Shown piece by piece: positions 1 through 4,372 of a DNA stretch of 6,063 nt. The translations under genes were made by a program, and so were the position numbers. The stretch is from the NCBI GenBank assembly GCA_902767355.1, contig CACXHG010000182.1, positions 1 through 6,063 of the forward strand. The letters are read 5' to 3'. Under the pieces are notes generated by a model. That model was not told the DNA's origin. It ran no database searches and saw only the letters and a list, made by a program, of their open reading frames with translations. The stretch's first letter is position 1; each line of letters opens with the position of its first letter. Source of the DNA: an uncultured Bacteroidia bacterium. GTDB taxonomy: Bacteria; Bacteroidota; Bacteroidia; Bacteroidales; UBA932.

Positions 1-158
1 ACCGCTACTTTGACGTGTTCCGCAACAAACTGGCCATGGACCGCCGCTATGTCGGCTATCACACATGGGAAATCATCCAGCCGGACGACATCAGGATTGC
101 CATGCTCATCTCCCAGGACGAAATCAACTCTGCCGGTATAGAGCAGAATCCCAGATAA
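1..158 (+). CDS. SusD/RagB-family outer-membrane lipoprotein, C-terminal end (partial)
   Basis: This is the 3' end of a gene that begins before the window. The open frame starts at base 3 and encodes 51 residues before TAA at 156-158. The translation begins RYFDVFRNKLAMDR and ends in EINSAGIEQNPR. That fits the SusD/RagB C-terminus, where an Arg/Asn-rich helix is followed by a short tail reading roughly 'P..Ei..N....QNPGY'. Here the tail stops at QNPR, without the common GY. SusD-like proteins are surface lipoproteins that cap a SusC/TonB-dependent transporter and bind its glycan or peptide ligand. A susC-like gene is therefore expected upstream (inference). The next gene follows after 49 bases with no terminator visible between them, so the two are probably co-transcribed. 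The family call rests on only 51 residues. Confidence 0.75.
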   Translation, partial: RYFDVFRNKLAMDRRYVGYHTWEIIQPDDIRIAMLISQDEINSAGIEQNPR

Positions 159-207
159 TTACATATAAGCTATAAACCAATTTAACTAACCTTTTAATCA
201 AATCATT
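159..207 (+). promoter_or_regulatory. A/T-rich intergenic leader before the first Big_2 lipoprotein gene
   Basis: This 49-base gap is strongly A/T-rich, unlike the flanking coding sequence. It has no Shine-Dalgarno-like GGAGG. That is usual in Bacteroidota, where A/T-rich leaders serve for ribosome binding. The start context ATTATGAA(A/G)AAA recurs at the starts at 2682 and 4373. I found no convincing Bacteroidota promoter (TTTG near -33 plus TAnnTTTG near -7) and no terminator hairpin, so it is best read as an intra-operon leader. Confidence 0.4.
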
Positions 208-1185
208 ATGAAAAAAACCCTATCTCTTTTGGCGATTTTCGCCATTATCGGGCTCGTTTCATGTGCGAAAGAAGCAGCCGTGGCTACCATCACTGCTTCT
301 GACGTGACCGTAGAAGAAGGCAGCACCGTGAAGATCAATGCCAGCACAAACTCTTCCGCTACCATCACCTATGCGTCTGACAACACAGCCGTTGCAACCG
401 TCGCCAACGACGGTACTGTTACCGGTGTAAAGGCCGGTACCGCCAACATCACCATGAAGGTCGCTGAAGTGAAAGGCGCTTTCAAGGCAGCCGAAAAGAC
501 CATCAAAGCTACAGTTACCGCAAAAGAAGTTGGGCCTACCCCCGGTCCCTCCGGCTCGGCCATCAAGATAGACGGCGACTTTGCTGACTGGGCAGCACTC
601 GCCAAAGGTACTTTCTCTCAGTTCTATGGAGACGAAGATGCAACCAATCCTGCACTTACATATTGCAAGGTATATGCTGACCCTCAGTACATCTATGTTT
701 ACTTTGAGTGGGACCCCGACGCTATTGACGGCACCGTAGATTCTACTCCTTTCCACTGCTATATCAACACCGATGGCGATGCTACAACCGGCGGTTATGG
801 CGACGAATTTGCAGATGCCTGCTCTGAGTTGCTTCTTGAGGGCTGGATTTATGACGGCTCAGAGGGTATTATAGTCAGCTATGACCCGCTTGTACAATAT
901 TGGGTTGGAGAGCCCAATGGTTCAGGTTGGTCTTGGAGTGGCGAACCGAACTTGATCGATTCTGGTTCGGGCCTTGGCGAAGGTGCCGGCATAGAGGGCA
1001 AATACGAGTTCAAGCTTGATCGTTCGATGCTCAAAGACGCCGGTTATCCCGTTGCAGATGTATTCTCAATCGGCTTCGACATTCAGCAGAACTGGGAGTC
1101 TGTAGGCGTTCTGCCCAGCGTAGCCCCTAGTGAAGATAATGCATCCGGCGTTGTCAACTCCCTGACGATTACTACTCAGAAATAA
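208..1185 (+). CDS. Surface lipoprotein with Big_2 Ig-like domain and CBM9/DOMON-like C-terminal domain
   Basis: The 325-residue product is probably a surface-exposed glycan-binding accessory lipoprotein; the ligand is unknown. Residues 1-18 form a lipoprotein signal peptide (MKK, hydrophobic core, lipobox LVSC), with Cys19 as the lipidated residue. Residues about 27-106 match a bacterial Ig-like group 2 domain, with the pattern VTVEEG, ATITYAS, VATV, GTVTGVKAGTANIT. A Pro/Gly linker (PTPGPSG, 110-116) follows. The remainder opens with IKIDGDFADW (119-128), the typical entry of CBM9/DOMON-like beta-sandwiches, and contains YINTDGDATTGGY (185-197). The far C-terminus is rich in Gly, Ser and Trp. 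The ATG at 208 is chosen because it directly precedes the signal peptide. The gene is paralogous to the one at 2682-3656, most strongly over the first 110 residues. It follows a susD-like gene and is followed by a terminator-like hairpin, so it may close a susC-susD-lipoprotein unit. The Big_2 call is firm; the CBM9-like call is moderate. Confidence 0.85.
   Translation: MKKTLSLLAIFAIIGLVSCAKEAAVATITASDVTVEEGSTVKINASTNSSATITYASDNTAVATVANDGTVTGVKAGTANITMKVAEVKGAFKAAEKTIKATVTAKEVGPTPGPSGSAIKIDGDFADWAALAKGTFSQFYGDEDATNPALTYCKVYADPQYIYVYFEWDPDAIDGTVDSTPFHCYINTDGDATTGGYGDEFADACSELLLEGWIYDGSEGIIVSYDPLVQYWVGEPNGSGWSWSGEPNLIDSGSGLGEGAGIEGKYEFKLDRSMLKDAGYPVADVFSIGFDIQQNWESVGVLPSVAPSEDNASGVVNSLTITTQK
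286..525 (+). repeat. Big_2 module copy 1 (paralogous repeat within the locus)
   Basis: This segment encodes the Ig-like domain of the first lipoprotein and is repeated, diverged, at 2763-3005 and 4481-4717. Copies 1 and 2 are close at the DNA level. They share a 26-base exact match (481-506 and 2961-2986, encoding FKAAEKTI plus flanking bases) and a 19-of-20 match (301-320 and 2781-2800, encoding DVTVEEG). Copy 3 aligns well as protein (LTLEEGQ, TNSSAPI, VTGIKAGTTTISLKV) but is more diverged as DNA. The pattern points to duplication within the locus. Confidence 0.8.
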
Positions 1186-1201
1186 TCATTTTATTAATGC
1201 T

Positions 1202-1241
1202 AACCATAGGCAGAGCCCGTTTGGACCTGCCTATGGTTTTT
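1202..1241 (+). terminator. Intrinsic (Rho-independent) terminator-like hairpin
   Basis: A perfect 12-bp inverted repeat has its left arm at 1202-1213 (AACCATAGGCAG) and right arm at 1227-1238 (CTGCCTATGGTT), around a 13-base loop. The right arm runs into a T tract at 1237-1241. The hairpin begins 16 bases after the stop codon at 1185, the usual place for a terminator. It ends only six bases before the likely start codon of the next gene (1248), which leaves no room for a separate promoter between them. It may be a full terminator, a partial one that lowers downstream expression, or a hairpin protecting an mRNA 3' end. The T tract is short and is followed by C and six A, so efficiency cannot be judged by eye. 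Confidence 0.75.
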
Positions 1242-1247
1242 CAAAAA

Positions 1248-2645
1248 ATGATAGCCGTGAAACATTTCTGCAGAATTGTCCTTATAGCTGCCCTCCCGGC
1301 CTTGATGGCTGCTAACTGCAACAAGAATCCCGACCCAGTGGAACCTCAAGAGAAGTTGGAAACAGTCACTTACACCGTTTCCGACGAGGATTTCCCGAAT
1401 CCTGAACGCGGTTTCTACCAGGCGTCCGAGACCCACTCTGCAACCGGGCAGGGCATTGCCGATGCCGTAATAAAGGCTTCACGCAAGCAAGGCCGCTCCT
1501 TGTATCTGCTGGAATTCTACCTCACGGACTATGTAGAAACTGATGTCTCTGAAGAGTATCTTCAGACCATACGTAAAAAATTCCAGTCGCTCCGCGACGG
1601 CGGAATGAAGTGCATCCTTCGTTTCGCCTATTCCAATGGCTTCGATGCCAAAGACAAACCTTGGGATGCAACGACCCAGCAGGTACACAGACATCTGGAG
1701 CAAGTCACACCCATCATTCGTGAATACTACGATGTGATTTTCGTGGTCCAGGCCGGCTTTATAGGCAGCTGGGGCGAATGGTATTATACCGATCATTTCG
1801 GCGCCACTTCAGACCGGAAAGCCCTGGTAGATGCACTTCTGGCCGCCATACCGGAAAGCCGCCAGATAGAGCTCCGCACCCCGGGCTATAAGATGAGGCT
1901 TTTCGGGCTCTCCCTGGAAGACACCATAACCCGCGCAGAAGCCCACCTTCCCACCGCCAAGGCACGCATTGGCGGGCACAACGACTGCTATCTGTCCAGC
2001 GCCAACGACGTGGGTACATTTGTCGGCACTAAAGACCGCCAGTACTGGGAAGCCGAGACCAAATATACCATCATGGGCGGAGAGTCCTGCGAACTGGCAG
2101 AGTACTGCCACTGCGACGGGACCGAAAAATACAAAGGCGCCCTGAAAGACCTTGCAGCACAGCATTTCACCTACCTCAACCTCGGCTATCACCCCAGCGT
2201 GCTCAAACGCTGGAGAACAGAGGGCTGCATGGAAGAAATCCAGAAGAGGCTGGGCTACCGGCTCGTTCTGGAAGAAGGACAGTTCACCGAGGCTCCCCGT
2301 TCGGGCGAAGCGTTCAAGATTGTCCTTAAAATACGCAACGACGGCTTCGCCTCCGTCATGAACCCCCGCGATGCAGAGTTTGTGCTGACAGACAAGGACG
2401 GCAGCATTGCGGCTAGTTACAAGATAGATTCCGACCCGCGCTTCTGGATGCCGGGCGAAACAACTACCATAGAACAGACTATAGACCTGCCTTCAGGGCT
2501 TTCGGGGCAGTACACCCTGTCGCTCAACCTCCCCGACCCCTGCGAGACAATACATAATAATCCGCTTTTCTCCATCCGCCTTGCAAACGAAGGCACCTGG
2601 GATGAATCCACAGGATTCAATACCCTCTACAGTTTCACTCTTTAG
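1248..2645 (+). CDS. Exported DUF4874/DUF4832 protein, putative glycoside-hydrolase-like
   Basis: The 465-residue product is an exported protein of a family whose function is, to my knowledge, not well established; a TIM-barrel glycosidase-like fold is suspected. Numbering starts at the ATG at 1248. Residues 1-23 form a signal peptide (MIAVKHFCRIVLIAALPALM...). Cys24 is a possible lipidation site, but Asn at -1 and Ala at -3 make the lipobox atypical. The DUF4874 signature NPERGFY lies at 51-57. GSWGEWYYT (173-181) carries a Glu that could be catalytic. The DUF4832 part has GGHNDCYLS (242-250), MGGESC (276-281) and LNLGYHPSVL (310-319), followed by a C-terminal beta-rich region. An in-frame ATG exists at 1197, but it lies before the terminator hairpin and would put 17 non-signal residues (MLTIGRARLDLPMVFQK) ahead of the signal peptide. 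The start at 1248 is therefore preferred; it follows an A tract that suits Bacteroidota initiation. The next gene is 36 bases downstream on the same strand. Confidence 0.82.
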   Translation: MIAVKHFCRIVLIAALPALMAANCNKNPDPVEPQEKLETVTYTVSDEDFPNPERGFYQASETHSATGQGIADAVIKASRKQGRSLYLLEFYLTDYVETDVSEEYLQTIRKKFQSLRDGGMKCILRFAYSNGFDAKDKPWDATTQQVHRHLEQVTPIIREYYDVIFVVQAGFIGSWGEWYYTDHFGATSDRKALVDALLAAIPESRQIELRTPGYKMRLFGLSLEDTITRAEAHLPTAKARIGGHNDCYLSSANDVGTFVGTKDRQYWEAETKYTIMGGESCELAEYCHCDGTEKYKGALKDLAAQHFTYLNLGYHPSVLKRWRTEGCMEEIQKRLGYRLVLEEGQFTEAPRSGEAFKIVLKIRNDGFASVMNPRDAEFVLTDKDGSIAASYKIDSDPRFWMPGETTTIEQTIDLPSGLSGQYTLSLNLPDPCETIHNNPLFSIRLANEGTWDESTGFNTLYSFTL

Positions 2646-2681
2646 ATCATAAATATCATTCTTATAAATAAACCAACCATT
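2646..2681 (+). promoter_or_regulatory. A/T-rich leader before the second Big_2 lipoprotein gene
   Basis: This 36-base gap is mostly A and T, with a run ending in AACCAACCATT before the ATG. No hairpin, T tract or clear TAnnTTTG promoter element is visible, so readthrough from the upstream gene is the simplest reading. It resembles the leader at 159-207 in composition and in its final ATTATGAA start context. Confidence 0.3.
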
Positions 2682-3656
2682 ATGAAGAAAGTTCTATCAT
2701 TACTGGCAATCATCTCCATGATTGGGCTGGCCTCTTGCCAGAAAGAGGATAAGGCCGTTGACGCCACCATCAGCGCCGGCGACGTTACCGTAGAAGAAGG
2801 TCAGACCGTACAGATCGGCGCCACCACCAACTCTTCTGCCACGATTACCTACGCCTCTGCCGATGTTTCCGTCGCCACAGTTTCCGCTGCCGGCTCAGTG
2901 ACCGGAGTGAAAGCCGGCAACACCACCATCACCCTCAAAGTTGCCGCAGTGGAAGGCAAGTTCAAGGCAGCCGAAAAGACCATCAAGGTGACTGTAACCG
3001 CCAAGGAAGATGAGCCCCCTACACCTTCAACTTCTTCCATCGAGATCGACGCCGATTTCTCCGACTGGAGCAAACTGGAAACCGGCACTTTCACAAAGAG
3101 CGTCAGCGACCCCGATGCACCGTGGGAGGGAGTAAAGGAAATCCGCTGCTACGCCGACGCGCAGACTGTCTTCTATTACATCAAGTTTGACGAAGAGTCT
3201 CTTGCTGACGCAATGGCCGCAGAAACCCCCGAAATGCACCTGCGCCTTTGCATCAATACCGACGGTGAGTACACATCCGGCTACACCAGCTACTTCCTCG
3301 AAGGATATGACTTCATCATCGAAGGTAGGTTTGTGGACGGCGGTGCCTTTGTGGACTTCGACGGCACACTTCACCAGAGAATCGACGGCAAATGGAAGTC
3401 ACTTCTGGAGCCCGAGAACGGACTTGTAACGGGCAAGGGAGCCGGTACAGAGTATGAAATCGCTATAGACCGCGCCAAATTCAACGAGGCTGCAAACGGC
3501 AGCTCCGTGCCAATGCCCATGGGCGATGATTTCCAGACAGGTATCCGCTTCTACAGCAACGGCTGGGACGAGTTCTCCAACGTTCCCAACAGCTCTATCG
3601 ACGAAGAGATGGGCAACGGCTGGGGCTATCTGATGAGAATCCATACCAACAAATAA
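2682..3656 (+). CDS. Surface lipoprotein with Big_2 Ig-like domain and CBM9/DOMON-like C-terminal domain (second paralogue)
   Basis: The 324-residue product is nearly the same length as the lipoprotein at 208-1185 and has the same architecture. The signal peptide ends in lipobox LASC with Cys19 lipidated, followed by QKED. Acidic residues shortly after the Cys are compatible with surface export in Bacteroidota, though the signal is loose. Big_2 spans about 28-108 (VTVEEGQ, ATITYAS, GSVTGVKAGNTTITLKV). A Pro/Thr linker (EPPTPSTSS, 111-119) leads into IEIDADFSDW (120-129), followed by LCINTDGEYTSGY (189-201), the equivalent of YINTDGDATTGGY in the paralogue. The last 120 residues differ strongly between the two, apart from short matches such as GKGAGTEYEIAIDR against GEGAGIEGKYEFKLDR. 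This suggests a shared anchor with a diversified binding face (inference). The stop is three bases before the next ATG, so translation of the downstream redox lipoprotein is probably coupled to this gene. Confidence 0.85.
   Translation: MKKVLSLLAIISMIGLASCQKEDKAVDATISAGDVTVEEGQTVQIGATTNSSATITYASADVSVATVSAAGSVTGVKAGNTTITLKVAAVEGKFKAAEKTIKVTVTAKEDEPPTPSTSSIEIDADFSDWSKLETGTFTKSVSDPDAPWEGVKEIRCYADAQTVFYYIKFDEESLADAMAAETPEMHLRLCINTDGEYTSGYTSYFLEGYDFIIEGRFVDGGAFVDFDGTLHQRIDGKWKSLLEPENGLVTGKGAGTEYEIAIDRAKFNEAANGSSVPMPMGDDFQTGIRFYSNGWDEFSNVPNSSIDEEMGNGWGYLMRIHTNK
2763..3005 (+). repeat. Big_2 module copy 2
   Basis: This is the second Ig-like module. It is the closest relative of copy 1 at 286-525, with a 26-base exact match at 2961-2986 and a near-exact block at 2781-2800. 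Similarity falls off after the VTAKE end of the module, resumes as protein at the IDxDFxDW motif, then drops again. Confidence 0.8.
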
Positions 3657-3659
3657 CGG

Positions 3660-4361
3660 ATGAAGCATTCCGCGATACTTTTCCTGTGCCTGGCATTCCT
3701 TTCGGGGTGCCAGGCATCTGGTATTCGCGGTTACTGGAATAATGTCCCCCTGCTGGAGAATGACCTCCGCGTGAGCGAAGACCGCTTCGCCGCTTTTGCA
3801 GAAATGGCCGCCGAGGCACCCGAAGCCGAGGCCCTGGCAGCCATGGACAATCTTTTTGACAGGCTCAGGACAGACACCGTGGCATATTACATTTATGCCG
3901 ACTGGATCGACGCTGCCTTTTACAGCCTTTATTCACCCTGCAGAAATGCCGGCATCTACTGCAAGGCAGTAGAAAGGTTCGTTTCTGACGCAATCCTTAC
4001 TGGCGAAGAATGCGAGCCACTGCTGCGCAAACGACAATGGATAGGCTACAATCTGCCCGGCGAAAAGGCTGTGGTTCCGGGCCGCAATTCATTTGACAGC
4101 CGCACCCTGGTGCTGGTGCTGGATGCATCCTGCCCGTCGTGCCGCACAGCCCTTGACAAGTTTGGCACCGATCCGCTTTGGGCTGATGCACATCACCTTG
4201 CCGTGCTGTGCGGTCCGGGCTTTCAGCCCGGCGAGGACTCCGGCTGGGAGTTTGTCCTGGACAAAAACGTTTCGGCTGTTTTCGATGCGCAACTTACGCC
4301 CATATACTTTGTCGTCGCCCCGGACGGTATTGTAGAAGAAGGCTACAAGCTGGCACTTTAA
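3660..4361 (+). CDS. Thioredoxin-fold lipoprotein with CPSC motif (DUF5106-like N-terminal part)
   Basis: The 233-residue product is a predicted periplasmic or surface thiol-disulfide protein. The signal peptide ends in LSGC with Cys17 lipidated. Residues about 35-140 are helical and include YSPCRNAGIYCKAVERF (91-107), resembling the DUF5106 region that precedes thioredoxin domains in Bacteroidota. The thioredoxin part starts near 148 with LVLVLDASCPSC, giving a CxxC pair at Cys158/Cys161. The cis-proline equivalent is in LTPIYFVVAPDG (212-223), Thr-Pro at 213-214. The common Trp before CxxC is absent (Ser instead), and the protein is short for a DUF5106-thioredoxin protein. Further cysteines lie at 94, 101, 118 and 184. 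The ATG at 3660 comes three bases after the previous stop and directly precedes the signal peptide. It may act on cysteine-containing lipoproteins of this locus (inference). The thioredoxin fold is likely; the DUF5106 name is less certain. Confidence 0.78.
   Translation: MKHSAILFLCLAFLSGCQASGIRGYWNNVPLLENDLRVSEDRFAAFAEMAAEAPEAEALAAMDNLFDRLRTDTVAYYIYADWIDAAFYSLYSPCRNAGIYCKAVERFVSDAILTGEECEPLLRKRQWIGYNLPGEKAVVPGRNSFDSRTLVLVLDASCPSCRTALDKFGTDPLWADAHHLAVLCGPGFQPGEDSGWEFVLDKNVSAVFDAQLTPIYFVVAPDGIVEEGYKLAL
3687..3716 (+). other. Hairpin inside the signal-peptide coding region
   Basis: TGCCTGGCA (3687-3695) and TGCCAGGCA (3708-3716) form a perfect 9-bp inverted repeat. The 12-base interval can extend the stem by two G-C and two G-U pairs down to a TTTC loop. 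It starts 28 bases into the gene at 3660. No T tract follows, so it is not an intrinsic terminator. It could affect early elongation or mRNA stability, or be chance. Confidence 0.45.
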
Positions 4362-4372
4362 TTTACTTGATT

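Noticed and set aside
159..207. Bacteroidota-type promoter before the first lipoprotein gene
   Set aside because: The region is A/T-rich, but no TAnnTTTG element with a correctly spaced TTTG could be identified.
230..244. 6-bp hairpin TGGCGA/TCGCCA in the first signal-peptide region
   Set aside because: A stem this short is expected by chance at appreciable frequency. Mentioned only as context for the stronger hairpin at 3687-3716.
1809..2192. Minus-strand open frame of 127 codons
   Set aside because: It is antisense to the DUF4874/DUF4832 gene over conserved motifs of that family, so it is a shadow of codon bias on the real strand.
4106..4123. Short tandem repeat of CTGGTG
   Set aside because: It encodes LVLVLD, the beta-strand before CPSC. 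With fewer than three perfect units, it is explained by the protein sequence.
4215..4231. Perfect 7-bp inverted repeat with a 3-base loop (CCGGGCT/AGCCCGG)
   Set aside because: It is inside the thioredoxin-like coding region, encodes a GPGFQPG turn, and has no following T tract, so it is not a terminator. Chance in GC-rich coding DNA is likely.
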